Below are positions 34,524 to 43,612 of a stretch of 64,000 bases of DNA, one piece after another. The stretch lies in assembly GCA_052033935.1 (NCBI GenBank), contig JBPOJE010000011.1, positions 158,479 to 222,478 of the forward strand. Direction: 5' to 3'. The position numbers and the translations under genes were made by a program. The notes under the pieces were generated by a model that had not been told where the DNA came from, did no database searches, and saw nothing but the letters and a program-made list of their open reading frames with translations. The first letter of the stretch is position 1. Each line of letters opens with the position of its first letter. The DNA comes from JAGVUD01 sp052033935. Its GTDB lineage: Bacteria > Armatimonadota > UBA5829 > DSUL01.

Positions 34524-35561
34524 CGAGAAGCTCCAGGGCGAACCTGTAGTTCTCAAGCGACACCGTCGGCGGCACCGAGTGATCTGAGTGGAAGATGTAC
34601 CCGCCGTCGGTCGCCACAGCCTCGAGTTTGCCCGTAACCTCCTCGCGAATGTCCTCCTTCGTGCCGGAGAGCTTGCGGATGTCCATGTTCCCGAAGAAGA
34701 CGATATCGCGCCCGTGAATCTGCCGAAGCTCGCGGACATCCTGCTGGCACTTGGCTTCCAGCGGCTGGATGGCCGCGAACCCGGCTTCGATGAACTTCGG
34801 AATCAGCGACTTGATCTGCCCGCACGAGTGCAGGATTACGGGCTTGCCCAGACCGTTGAAGAAGTCGCACATCTTCTTGTGCGCAGGGAAAAGAAGCTCT
34901 TCGTAGCACTGCGGCGAAAAGAGCGTGCCGTTGCGGTAGCCGACATCTCCGCAGAACCACGCGCCGTCGAAGTCTATGCCTGCGTCGAGCGCCTGCTGCG
35001 CCAGCGATATCAGCAGGCCGGTGTAGGTCATAAAGACGTCCTTCACAACCTCCGGCTCGTCCATCATCATAGTGAAGATGTTCACCTGTCCGAATACCGG
35101 CCAAGCGGACTCGTACGCCTCCACGCCGCCCCAGTAAACAAAACGCCCCTTTGCGCGCTGGGCTTCGTAGATGTCCTTCATCGCGCCGTTAATGCGGTCG
35201 GGCGCGGCGGTGAGGCGCTCCTTGTAGCGGTACCAGTCGGCACCGTTGTTGAGCGTGTACGAGAGCCATTGCGGGGTGTGCCCGGACTCTCCGCGCCAGT
35301 CCTTGCGCTCCACGCCGTTGGCGTCCCGCCGGTGATAGTAGGTCTCTGCCTCCTCGATCATCTCCTCCGGAAGCCGCAGCGAGATGTCGCACCAGGGCAG
35401 CCCAGCCAGATCGTACCCGAACATGTCGGCCAGATCCATGTTCTCGGGAAGACCCTGCTGCGCCACTCTACCACTGTCTCGGACCAGGGACTCTCGGCAC
35501 GCCCGATCTTGTCGGGGCGCTCGCCCCTGAGTGTCGCCAGAATCCGCTCTCTGCCCATCAT
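34489..35561 (-). CDS. uroporphyrinogen decarboxylase-family protein, frameshifted near its 5' end
   Basis: The URO-D fold here is of the MtaA/CmuA methyltransferase-like branch: AWFCGDVGYRNGTLFSP, the HSCGQIKSLIPKFIEAG block with His-x-Cys zinc ligand, IQPLEAK, and FFGNMDIRKLSG. Translation from ATG 35561 (after GGGGAGGA) gives MGRERILATLRGERPDKI, but that frame is left near 35459: one missing base would turn EWRSRVFPR into EWRQQGLPENMDLAD, the expected continuation. Downstream the frame is open to 34489. Either a real one-base deletion (pseudogene) or a sequence error. Probable role: corrinoid-linked methyl transfer (inference). Confidence 0.8.
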
Positions 35562-35680
35562 TTGCACAAATCCTCCCCGGGACCATTGTAGCAGGCGAGG
35601 CAGGCTTTGCGGAACAGGCAGGAGTCGGGGCAGCGTCAGATGTAGTAATCAGCAACCTGGAGGAGTCCAGCCGGAAGGGA

Positions 35681-36076
35681 ATGCCACACACACCGAGAAA
35701 ACATCTGCTGCCCGTGGAGGACACGCTGGCGGCGCTCGACGAGACGGTGACGGCGCTCAGCAAGTGCGCGGTTGATTTCAGCACGCGCGTGGACGACGAT
35801 GACGCTCCCTGCCTGTATCAGTGGCACAAGCTGGAGAAGGCGGCTCGCGCGCTGATGCAGGCGCGCGCGATCGAGAACGAATCGCTCGCGGCGGTGTCAG
35901 TGCTGAGCGCGGAGAAGGAGCTGATATCCCGCGCTGTGGCTCTGATGGACTGCATGCGCGTCACGGCCGGTGGAAAGGACCCTCCCGCGCCGAATCTTCG
36001 CCAGCCGGGGCGCAAGACGAGCAAGCATCCGTGGGGACAGGCACGGACAGACGAGGGAGACTCAGATGGCTTCTAG
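35681..36076 (+). CDS. hypothetical coiled-coil protein
   Basis: A 131-residue soluble protein from ATG 35681 (GGAAGGGA upstream). Residues 10-100 are predicted helical and heptad-rich (LLPVEDTLAALDETVTALS, KLEKAARALMQARAIE), with a charged flexible tail. No family recognised. It overlaps the acylphosphatase start by 11 bases, so the two are cotranscribed, and a small membrane protein follows. The mild acidity and length would suit a structural or adaptor role; nothing more can be said. Confidence 0.6.
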   Translation: MPHTPRKHLLPVEDTLAALDETVTALSKCAVDFSTRVDDDDAPCLYQWHKLEKAARALMQARAIENESLAAVSVLSAEKELISRAVALMDCMRVTAGGKDPPAPNLRQPGRKTSKHPWGQARTDEGDSDGF

Positions 36077-36356
36077 CGACAGGCGGCTCGAGGCGACTGT
36101 CAGCGGGCGCGTGCAGAACGTGGGCTACCGCTACTTTGTGCAGATGGCGGCCATCGGGCTGCACATCAACGGGCGCGTGGCGAATGCGCCGGGCGGCCGA
36201 GTGAGCATTATCGCCGAAGGCCCGACGGACGCGCTGGAGCAGTTTATATCGGCGATGTGGCAGGGCCCTCGCTCCGCGCACGTTGACAGGGTGGAGGAGA
36301 TCTGGTCGGACGCTACGGGAGAGTTCTCGGAGTTCGCGCTCGGCCCGGATCTGTAG
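36066..36356 (+). CDS. acyP: acylphosphatase
   Basis: Hydrolyses acyl phosphates. At 96 residues it has the normal length, with the catalytic loop GRVQNVGYR (Arg22) and the catalytic Asn40 in INGRVANAPGG, followed by VSIIAEGP and a typical end (LGPDL). ATG 36066 follows GAGGGAGACTCAG. It overlaps the upstream coiled-coil gene by 11 bases. Confidence 0.93.
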   Translation: MASSDRRLEATVSGRVQNVGYRYFVQMAAIGLHINGRVANAPGGRVSIIAEGPTDALEQFISAMWQGPRSAHVDRVEEIWSDATGEFSEFALGPDL

Positions 36357-36379
36357 GTCGCGCCGGCGAGCGGAGATAG

Positions 36380-36592
36380 ATGCCGGGCCAACACACGGTT
36401 CTACTGCTGATAGCGGGCGGCGCAGTCATACTGGCGCTGCTCGGCGCGGCCGTGTGGGCGATGGCGGTTCTTTCGCGCGCTGTCGCCCGGTTCGGCCGCG
36501 CTGTGGACGAAAGCGAACGCAAGCTGGACGAGATCAGGACGCGGATGGACGCGCTTTCCGGCAAAGAGCCTCCGGACAAGGACGACGCCTGA
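36380..36592 (+). CDS. small membrane-anchored helical protein (70 aa)
   Basis: One membrane helix (residues 6-30, VLLLIAGGAVILALLGAAVWAM in part) followed by an amphipathic coiled-coil stretch (FGRAVDESERKLDEIRTRMDAL) and an acidic-basic tail. This layout is like DUF948-type and YtxH-type small envelope proteins. GGAGATAG precedes ATG 36380. It ends the run that began with the coiled-coil protein at 35681. Confidence 0.65.
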   Translation: MPGQHTVLLLIAGGAVILALLGAAVWAMAVLSRAVARFGRAVDESERKLDEIRTRMDALSGKEPPDKDDA

Positions 36593-36600
36593 CGCCTCCC

Positions 36601-36618
36601 GTCATTCCGCGGAATGAC
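36601..36618. terminator. palindrome between convergent genes
   Basis: GTCATTCCGCGGAATGAC is a perfect palindrome, extended by flanking CCC and GGG (36597-36622). Lying between the ends of a plus and a minus gene, it is a likely bidirectional terminator, though without a T-run. Confidence 0.5.
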
Positions 36619-36628
36619 CGGGGCTGTT

Positions 36629-37774
36629 CTAGCGTTCCCGCGCTTCGCGGAGAGGCAAGCTCACGGTCACGCGCTTGCCGTCGCGCCAGAGCACGACCTT
36701 CATCGTCCCCCCCACTCGCACCTGCACGAACGCGGCGACGACATCGTCGGCATCCTCGACATCCCGGCCATCAATCTGCAAAATCACATCCTCCGGCTCG
36801 ATGCCCGCCTGCGCGGCGGGGCTTCCCGTCTCCACGCGCACGATTCGGGCGCCCGACGCCGACTGAAGCCTCAGACGCGCGGCATCGCGGCGGGTGACAT
36901 CCTGAACGTAGAAGCCCGGCCACGGACGCCGCACCTTGCCGTAGGTCTCGATCTCTTTCACCACCCAGCGGATTGTGGAGGCGGGCGTCGCGAAGCCGAT
37001 TCCCTGCGCCTCCGAGATGATGGCGGTGTTCAGCCCGATCACCTCACCGGCCAAGCTGCACAGCGGGCCGCCGGAGTTGCCGGGGTTGATAGCCGCGTCG
37101 GTCTGGATCATGTTCTGCAAAGCGGCACCGGAGGGAGAGCGCAGCATGCGGCCCGTGGCGCTGACCACGCCCACCGTCACCGAGTTCTTGAACCCGAACG
37201 GGTTGCCGATGGCGACCACCCACGAGCCGATGGGCGGGGTTTCGTCGTCGGCGATCTTCACCTCGGGCAGATTCTGCCCTTCAATCTTCAGCACAGCGAG
37301 ATCACTAGAAGGGTCGCTGCCGAGAACCTTCGCCTCGAACGTCTGCCTGTTCGGCAGCGAGACGTTGATCTTTGCCGCCCGGTCAATGACGTGATGATTT
37401 GTAAGCACCAGGCCCCGCTTACCGTCTATGATAACGCCCGACCCCTGTCCTGCCGGCACCTCCTGGGCCTGACGCTCGCCGAAGAATCCGAAGGGATCGC
37501 CGAATGAATAGACATAGCGTGTTGCTGTAGTGTCAATATTCACGACCGCCGGCCCGGCGCTGCGGATGGCGGCAATCACCGGCCCTGCCGCGCCGGTGGT
37601 CTCGGCGTTCTGCGCAGCAGCCAGCGACAGGCTCCCGGGAGAACTGCCGGAGACCGTCCACCGTGCCCTGGCTTCGGACGCCGCGCGTCCGGCTGCACGG
37701 GCGCCGATGTAGCCGCCCGCCGCCGCCACGGCAAAAACGAGTATGAGCAGACCGATGATATGAGGTTTCTTCAT
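36629..37774 (-). CDS. HtrA/Do-like serine protease with PDZ domain
   Basis: A 381-residue envelope protease: N-terminal membrane anchor (residues 6-28), trypsin-like domain with catalytic His128 (TNHHVID), Asp158 (DPSSDLAVLKI) and Ser234 (NPGNSGGPL), then one PDZ domain (IVRVETGSPAAQAGIEPED). This is the DegS/HtrA layout with a single PDZ. Member of the periplasmic protein-quality-control system. The start is ATG 37774, 86 bases from the divergent pseudopilin gene. Confidence 0.95.
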   Translation of the reverse strand: MKKPHIIGLLILVFAVAAAGGYIGARAAGRAASEARARWTVSGSSPGSLSLAAAQNAETTGAAGPVIAAIRSAGPAVVNIDTTATRYVYSFGDPFGFFGERQAQEVPAGQGSGVIIDGKRGLVLTNHHVIDRAAKINVSLPNRQTFEAKVLGSDPSSDLAVLKIEGQNLPEVKIADDETPPIGSWVVAIGNPFGFKNSVTVGVVSATGRMLRSPSGAALQNMIQTDAAINPGNSGGPLCSLAGEVIGLNTAIISEAQGIGFATPASTIRWVVKEIETYGKVRRPWPGFYVQDVTRRDAARLRLQSASGARIVRVETGSPAAQAGIEPEDVILQIDGRDVEDADDVVAAFVQVRVGGTMKVVLWRDGKRVTVSLPLREARER

Positions 37775-37821
37775 TGGTTTCCCGCTGTGGTTTTCGAATT
37801 AGACCCCGCGCGGCCCCGATT

Positions 37822-37830
37822 TGTTATAAT
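37822..37830 (+). promoter_or_regulatory. extended -10 element before the pseudopilin gene
   Basis: TGTTATAAT is an extended -10 box (TGnTATAAT) 30 bases before the start codon at 37860. No clear -35 box was found, as is normal for such promoters. Confidence 0.5.
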
Positions 37831-37859
37831 ACGCGACGAGGCACCCGAAGGAGGCTGAC

Positions 37860-38636
37860 ATGAAGTTTCGCGCGGGGCGCGGTGGGTTCACGCTCATCGA
37901 GCTTCTTGTTACCATTGCCATTATTGCCATTCTCGCCGCAATCCTCTTCCCGGTGTTCGCACAGGCTCGGGAACGCGCGCGAACTGCTTCCTGCGTCAAC
38001 AACCTGCACCAGATCGGACTGGCGCTCATTCAGTATGCGGACGACTGGAACAACACGGTTCCTTTCGCCTGTGACGCGGAGGACAGGCACGATTGCCCCA
38101 AAGCAACGCTGGCGCGCTTCCCATATCTGTGGGACTCGTACACGAAGGGCAACGAAGTGTGGCGGGACCCGTCGGACAAGGGCCTGCGGTGGCGCAGGTC
38201 TGACCAGGGCGGCACGGGATGGCCGGTCGTGACGAAGAACCTCTACAGGGTGACAAAGGCCAGCTCGCCCTACGACCACGGGTCGAGCTACACCTACCGC
38301 ACCGCGCTGGTCATCAAGAACTGGGACTCCCTGTACGGCGGCGGGAGCATTCCGCCGCAGAACATCCGCCCCACGAAGCTGTCCCAGATTCCGAACCCCT
38401 CGCGGGCCATAGTAGTGATGGACCCGCTGCAGTATTCCGAGAGCAACCCGCCCGGCCCGGAAGCGTGGAACGCGCAGTGGCACGTGTTGAAATACCCGAT
38501 GATGGGCTGGAATGTCGTGTGGGCGGACGGACACTCCAAAATGATCAACAAGGAGGAGATGTTCCACCCGAAGGATGACCCCAACGGACGCTGGCTGATG
38601 GGAGACTACTTCATCCGTCCGGAGTATCCGAACTGA
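37860..38636 (+). CDS. pseudopilin-like protein of the Armatimonadota type
   Basis: A 258-residue protein with a short leader, MKFRAGRGG^FTLIELLV, the hydrophobic helix IAIIAILAAILFPVFAQARE and the family block ASCVNNLHQIGLALIQYADD. A DG motif occurs in VVWADGHSKM near the C-terminus, without the His at the H-X9-DG position. GAAGGAGG precedes ATG 37860. The following gene starts five bases after its stop, so both are cotranscribed. Confidence 0.92.
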   Translation: MKFRAGRGGFTLIELLVTIAIIAILAAILFPVFAQARERARTASCVNNLHQIGLALIQYADDWNNTVPFACDAEDRHDCPKATLARFPYLWDSYTKGNEVWRDPSDKGLRWRRSDQGGTGWPVVTKNLYRVTKASSPYDHGSSYTYRTALVIKNWDSLYGGGSIPPQNIRPTKLSQIPNPSRAIVVMDPLQYSESNPPGPEAWNAQWHVLKYPMMGWNVVWADGHSKMINKEEMFHPKDDPNGRWLMGDYFIRPEYPN

Positions 38637-38641
38637 GCAGT

Positions 38642-39616
38642 ATGAGAACTCTGATTGCAGCAACGGCGGCGCTGGCTGTCGCCGCCATTCTTTCGACCGC
38701 CGCCACAAACGAAGACAAGACACCAAAGCCCAGGATGAAGACCCAGGACATTCACATCCGCGACCCGTTCATCCTTCCCGTTCGCAAGGAGAAGCAATAC
38801 TATATGTATGGGACGACCGCCATGGTGCGCCCGCACGGCGGCTTCGCCACCTACGTCAGCTCGGACCTGAAGGAATGGGAGGGGCCGATTGACGTCTTCG
38901 TGCCCTACGAGGGGTTCTGGGGCGACAGGACGTTCTGGGCGGCGGAGGCGCACTACCACCGGGGACGCTACTATCTCTTCGCGACCTTCGGCGCGGAGAA
39001 GGTGCTGCGCGCCACGCAGATTCTGGTGTCGGACAGCCCGCGCGGGCCGTTCAAGCCTCTCACCGACCGGCCGATCACCCCGTTCGGCTGGCAGTGCCTG
39101 GACGGGACGCTATTTGTTGACGACGAAAAGACGCAGTGGATCGTGTTCTGCCGCGAATGGGAGCAGGTCGGCGACGGCCAGATCTGCGCCATGCCGCTCA
39201 CGAAAGACCTGAAGTACGCGGCAGGCGACCCGGTGGTGCTCTTCCGTGCCTCCGAGGCACCCTGGATCGCTAAGGTTCCGTGGAAGAAGGAAGAAGAAGG
39301 CAGGAACTACATCACCGACGGCCCCTGCCTGCACAGGACCAAGACGGGCAAACTGCTGATGCTCTGGTCGAGTTTCGACAAGAAGAACTACGTTCAGGCG
39401 CTCGCCATCTCGGAGTCCGGCAAGATCACCGGCCCCTGGAAGCAAGACCCGAAGCTGGTGTACAGCAAAGACGGCGGGCACGGGATGCTGTTCGAGACCT
39501 TCGACGGCAGGCTGATGCTGGCGCTTCACACCCCGAATGGCGGCGGCAAGGAGCGGGCGGTATTCTTCCCCGTTTTGGAGAAGTCCGACCGGATCGAGAT
39601 AGCGCCCGAACCCTGA
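38642..39616 (+). CDS. secreted GH43-like (five-bladed propeller) glycosidase
   Basis: A 324-residue protein with a signal peptide (IAATAALAVAAILSTAATN) and a five-bladed propeller: HIRDPFILPVRKEKQYYMYG with the base Asp, WAAEAHYHRGRYYLFATFG, GWQCLDGTLFVDDE with a candidate acid residue, ITDGPCLHRTKTGKLLMLWS and GHGMLFETFDG. The pattern is that of GH43/GH117-type arabinanases and related glycosidases; substrate not deducible. It follows the pseudopilin by five bases. Convergent with the cytochrome operon. Confidence 0.85.
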   Translation: MRTLIAATAALAVAAILSTAATNEDKTPKPRMKTQDIHIRDPFILPVRKEKQYYMYGTTAMVRPHGGFATYVSSDLKEWEGPIDVFVPYEGFWGDRTFWAAEAHYHRGRYYLFATFGAEKVLRATQILVSDSPRGPFKPLTDRPITPFGWQCLDGTLFVDDEKTQWIVFCREWEQVGDGQICAMPLTKDLKYAAGDPVVLFRASEAPWIAKVPWKKEEEGRNYITDGPCLHRTKTGKLLMLWSSFDKKNYVQALAISESGKITGPWKQDPKLVYSKDGGHGMLFETFDGRLMLALHTPNGGGKERAVFFPVLEKSDRIEIAPEP

Positions 39617-39629
39617 AGCGGGCGAACGC

Positions 39630-41555
39630 CTAGAACTTGATCTCCGGCTTGCTCATCGGCTTGTGACACCCGTTGCACATGTCGGCGGTGTGACAGAGCG
39701 CGCATGAATGCTGGTTGTCCTTGGCCTCTTTCGCATGCCCCATCAAATAGGCATCGTTATGGTTCGAGGGCTTAATGCCGCCGGTCGAGTGGCACTTCGT
39801 GCAGTCGGGACGAGCATGGCAGTAGGCGCAGTTCGACTTGCCCGACGCCGCCGACTTGCCGTGCACCGCCAGCCATGTTGCGCCGTGCGACGGCGGCTTC
39901 TTCGTCTTGTGGCAATCGTCGCAGAACTTGCTGGAGGTGTGGCAGGTCGCGCAACTCTGCCTAGCGGCGCTGCCGTGCGTTGTCAGGAAGTCCTTCGCCT
40001 TGTGCGACGCGGGCCTTGCGCTCGTATGGCAGGCCTGGCAGTAGCGCTCCTGGTGACACCTGAGGCATGAGGCCTTGTTCTTCCGCGCATCTTTTCCATG
40101 CCCCTGGGCGGCCCATCCGGACGCGTTGTGAGTGGCCGGACGCGAGCCCTTGTGGCAGTCATCGCAGTACTTCTGCGAATGGCACTTCGTGCAGAGCCGC
40201 GGCGTTCGTCCCGGCGTAATGTGGGCCTTGCGATAGTTGGACGGATGTGGCATCTGCATGCCGTGGCAGTCTGAACACTGCCTGGCCGTGTGGCAGGTGA
40301 GACAGCGCTCCTGCGCGGCCAGCGATACCGGCCCGTGCCGCCGGGTCCAGTCGGTCTTGTGCGACCGCGGGGCGGCTTTCTGATGGCAGGTGTTGCAGAA
40401 CTGCTGCTTGTGGCAGGTCTGGCACTGCGAAGACACGGCCTTCCCGTGCGCCCGCTCCCAGTCTAATGCTTTGTGATTCTCCGGCTCCTGATTGTTGTGG
40501 CAGGACTCGCAGAACTTGAGCGTGTGGCAGGTCTGGCATCGGGCGATGTCTTTGCCAGCGGTCCTGGCATGCGTTTTGCCCCAACCCGGCGGGTGCGGCT
40601 GATTGGTCTTGTGGCAGCCGGTGCAGAACTGCTGCTTGTGGCAGGCGCGGCAGGATGCTTCTCCCTTGCTCGCAACGTCCGTACCGTGCTTCTCCCTGTA
40701 GCCCGGCGGATGCACCTTCTCTTTGCTGTGGCATCTGGCGCAGGTATTGTTCTTCAGACCGCCGGGATGGCAGAGTTCACAGCCCTTGGGGTTGCGCTTC
40801 TGCTCGGCGGCGTGCACGTCTATGAAGGACGGCTCGTGCGGGTTGACGGTCTTGTGGCAGTTCTCGCAGTAGCTGGCCTGATGGCAGCGCAGGCACTCTT
40901 CGGGCTTCTTGCCAACCTCCGCCTTGTGCCCTTCCTTCCACTCTTTGCTGAAGGCCGCCGGCTTTCGCCCTTTCAGCACCTCGTGGCAAAGCGAGCAGTC
41001 GTTCGGCGCCTGCTTGCCGTCGTGACAGGTGGTGCACATTGCCATCGTGGGGACGTTGATGGCCGCCGCGTCCGGGCCATGCACAACCCCCTTGTGGCAA
41101 TACGCGCAGGGGATGTTGCGGTCCCAGTGCTTTTGATGGCTAATTTTGATGCCGTGATAAACAACCCATTCGCGTGTTGTCTTGTGGCACGCGCGGCAGT
41201 TCGCGTCGGGAACGCTGGCCTGAATGGCGTCGTTCTTCGCGCGAGCGGCGTGCCGGGCAATAATCCGCGCCGAGCCAAGTCTCGTCCGGAAGAAGCGCTG
41301 GCTAGCGGGAGCCACGTGGCAACCACCGCACGAGACGTCCTTATGCCCGGAGACCTTCCACATGGCGTAGGCGGCGTCCTTGTCGTGGCAGGCCGCGCAG
41401 GTGCGCATCTGAACCGCCGGGGCAACCGCAAGCGCGGCAACCGCGGCGAGGACGGCAAAGAGCAGGACGCAACCGAGCGGCAGGCTCCGGCCCTTCCACG
41501 GAAGCAGAATGCGCGCGCCTCTCCATTTCAGCGGGTTCAGGCAGCCGGGCTTCAC
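39630..41555 (-). CDS. 28-heme multiheme cytochrome c
   Basis: A 641-residue protein with one N-terminal membrane segment (VLLFAVLAAVAALAVAPAV) and 28 CXXCH heme-binding motifs counted by eye, from CAACH to CNGCH. From the seventh on they come mostly in pairs (CxxCH, five or so residues, CxxCH) spaced by about 40-residue units (e.g. CRACHKQQFCTGCHK), forming a heme wire. The start GTG 41555 overlaps the stop of the cytochrome b gene by four bases. Likely periplasmic or surface electron conduit receiving electrons from the cytochrome b fusion. No database was searched. Confidence 0.9.
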   Translation of the reverse strand: MKPGCLNPLKWRGARILLPWKGRSLPLGCVLLFAVLAAVAALAVAPAVQMRTCAACHDKDAAYAMWKVSGHKDVSCGGCHVAPASQRFFRTRLGSARIIARHAARAKNDAIQASVPDANCRACHKTTREWVVYHGIKISHQKHWDRNIPCAYCHKGVVHGPDAAAINVPTMAMCTTCHDGKQAPNDCSLCHEVLKGRKPAAFSKEWKEGHKAEVGKKPEECLRCHQASYCENCHKTVNPHEPSFIDVHAAEQKRNPKGCELCHPGGLKNNTCARCHSKEKVHPPGYREKHGTDVASKGEASCRACHKQQFCTGCHKTNQPHPPGWGKTHARTAGKDIARCQTCHTLKFCESCHNNQEPENHKALDWERAHGKAVSSQCQTCHKQQFCNTCHQKAAPRSHKTDWTRRHGPVSLAAQERCLTCHTARQCSDCHGMQMPHPSNYRKAHITPGRTPRLCTKCHSQKYCDDCHKGSRPATHNASGWAAQGHGKDARKNKASCLRCHQERYCQACHTSARPASHKAKDFLTTHGSAARQSCATCHTSSKFCDDCHKTKKPPSHGATWLAVHGKSAASGKSNCAYCHARPDCTKCHSTGGIKPSNHNDAYLMGHAKEAKDNQHSCALCHTADMCNGCHKPMSKPEIKF

Positions 41556-43612
41556 TTCGACTTACCGCCTTTGCCCGGTTTCTTCCGCGGCCCGGGCGGC
41601 GCGGGGGGTTCCTTGACCGATTCGGGGTTTTCAGCCTCCGCGGCGGATTCCTCCGGCGGAGCGGCGGCCTTGTCGCGCGCCGCAGCCCTCGACGAGAGTT
41701 CGCCCGCCAGCCGCTCGTACTCCAGACGGTGCTCGTGGCGCATCTCGCCGAGCGTGACCGATCCGTTCAGGAACACGCGGCTCATGGGGAAGCTCCCCGG
41801 CTTCAGGTGCACATGGTAGAAGTGCCAGACCACGATCGCCAGAAACGCGAGCAGGGCTTCGTACCCGTGCACGATCTCGCAGATATCCAGACCCCATTTG
41901 GGGATGAAACGCAGCGCCACCTCCGGCAACCAGAGCGCGAACCCCGTGATGATCATCACCACCGACCCCCAGCCCATCGCGAGGTACTCGAACTTCTCGA
42001 TAAGGTTGAAGCGGCCGAACCCTGGCATCTCCATCGCAAAACCGAAGTAGTACTTCAGCATCCCGAACGCACGCGGGATGTCGCGCGGCTTCGGAAGCAT
42101 GTGCAGGAAGTCCTCGCGCCCACGCCGTGTGAACACCGTCCACGCAACGTGCCATACGCAGACCAGTATCAGCAGAATAGCCATCACGCGGTGGATGTTC
42201 CCGCGCAGCGTAACGCCCCCGAACGCGCGCACCAGCCAGTCGGCTCCCGGCGCATCGGGGTAGCGGACTGGAAATCCGGTGAGAACCAGCATCGTGAACG
42301 AGAAGATCAGCACGCCGTGCTGCCGGAGCTGACTCGTGGAGAAGCGCCTGATCTTCACCGAGTCGAACGGACTCGCATCACCGTATCCATGAACATTCCA
42401 GCCCCGCCGCCCGTGTTGAACGAGGTCGCAGATGATCAGCACGACGAAGCCCAGCATGAGCGCCCCGATGAACAGGGAGTACAGCTTCGCGACCCAGAAC
42501 TGAACGGCGTCGCGCGTAGGCGAGGGCATCAGGTGAATGGAGCCGCGCGCGACGTTCGCCCCTGCGCCCGGATGGCAATCCGTGCTGCCGCAGGTCGCCG
42601 GCAGGTTGGCGGGATGCACGGACGAAGCGGGGTCGGACGACGGCAGCACAAGATGCGCGTTGTGGCAGCTTGCGCAACTGGCGGCTTTCACCTCGCCGAA
42701 CCGGTTCGCAACCCCGTGATAGCTGTCTTTGTAGGAGGAGATGCGTCCCGCGGCAAGGTTGTAGCGATCTATGAGGGTCTTGTCAGCGTGACATCCGGCG
42801 CAGGTCTCGGTGACGCGGGCGCCCGAGGTTTTGGAGCCAGCTGCCGATGCTCGCTGGATGTTGTGCTCGCCGTGGCAGTCCGTGCACGACGGGGCATCGG
42901 TGATGCCCTCCGCCAGAGCCTTGCCGTGCGTGCTCTTCTGGTAGTCCTGATATTCCTTGGCATGACAGGCGCCGCAGACAGCCGGGACATTCGTCTTGCT
43001 GATCCGGGATGCCGGGTCGCTAGACGGCAGTATGGAATGATCGCCATGGCAGTCCGTGCAGACCGCCGCCACCAGCCCGGGGCGCTTCGGATCTACCTGC
43101 CCGTGCACGCTATGGCGGTATTCCACCACCTGCCTGTCGCCGAGCGCCTTCGCCGCCGCGCCTTTCGCGCCGTGGCAGGCCACGCACGTCTGCACGACGT
43201 TGGCGCGGTTCACGAGCGATCCGGGGGCGTCAGGCCTGCGGACATCGTGGCTGCCGTGGCACCCGGCGCAGCCGGGCAGCAGATCCGCCAGAGCGTCCGG
43301 GCCGCCATGCCCCACAGGTTTTGCCGGGCGCGCGCCTCTAAGCGGCTGCGGGCCATGGCACCGCGCGCAGTTCACCTTCGGGGCGGGATGATCGTGCGGC
43401 ACAGCCTGCTCGGGCAGGGTGGCATGGCAGTCGCGGCACATAAGCGCGGGGTGCACGGACGCGGAGAGGCTCTGCGTGGTGATCCGCGCCTTGCCCATGG
43501 AGGGAGCCGAATGGCACGCCTGGCAGGCGGGGGTGGCGTGCGCGGGCGCCGCCAGCGCGGTAAGCGCCAGGCCGAGCAGAGTATATGTGAAAACCCGAAT
43601 GCCGTGGATCAT
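41552..43612 (-). CDS. multiheme cytochrome c fused to a membrane cytochrome b (quinol oxidoreductase-like)
   Basis: A 686-residue protein: signal peptide; periplasmic part with ten CXXCH motifs and one variant CX4CH (CGSTDCH); then about five membrane helices with heme b histidines (RQHGVLIFSFTM, NIHRVMAILLILVCVWH, IVHGYEALLAFLAIVVWHFYHVH); and a Pro/Ala/Lys-rich cytoplasmic tail. The layout resembles CbcL-type inner-membrane cytochromes that move electrons from menaquinol to periplasmic multiheme proteins in Geobacter (family knowledge). It is the first gene of the operon, coupled to the 28-heme cytochrome. Could equally work as a quinone reductase. Confidence 0.88.
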   Translation of the reverse strand: MIHGIRVFTYTLLGLALTALAAPAHATPACQACHSAPSMGKARITTQSLSASVHPALMCRDCHATLPEQAVPHDHPAPKVNCARCHGPQPLRGARPAKPVGHGGPDALADLLPGCAGCHGSHDVRRPDAPGSLVNRANVVQTCVACHGAKGAAAKALGDRQVVEYRHSVHGQVDPKRPGLVAAVCTDCHGDHSILPSSDPASRISKTNVPAVCGACHAKEYQDYQKSTHGKALAEGITDAPSCTDCHGEHNIQRASAAGSKTSGARVTETCAGCHADKTLIDRYNLAAGRISSYKDSYHGVANRFGEVKAASCASCHNAHLVLPSSDPASSVHPANLPATCGSTDCHPGAGANVARGSIHLMPSPTRDAVQFWVAKLYSLFIGALMLGFVVLIICDLVQHGRRGWNVHGYGDASPFDSVKIRRFSTSQLRQHGVLIFSFTMLVLTGFPVRYPDAPGADWLVRAFGGVTLRGNIHRVMAILLILVCVWHVAWTVFTRRGREDFLHMLPKPRDIPRAFGMLKYYFGFAMEMPGFGRFNLIEKFEYLAMGWGSVVMIITGFALWLPEVALRFIPKWGLDICEIVHGYEALLAFLAIVVWHFYHVHLKPGSFPMSRVFLNGSVTLGEMRHEHRLEYERLAGELSSRAAARDKAAAPPEESAAEAENPESVKEPPAPPGPRKKPGKGGKSK

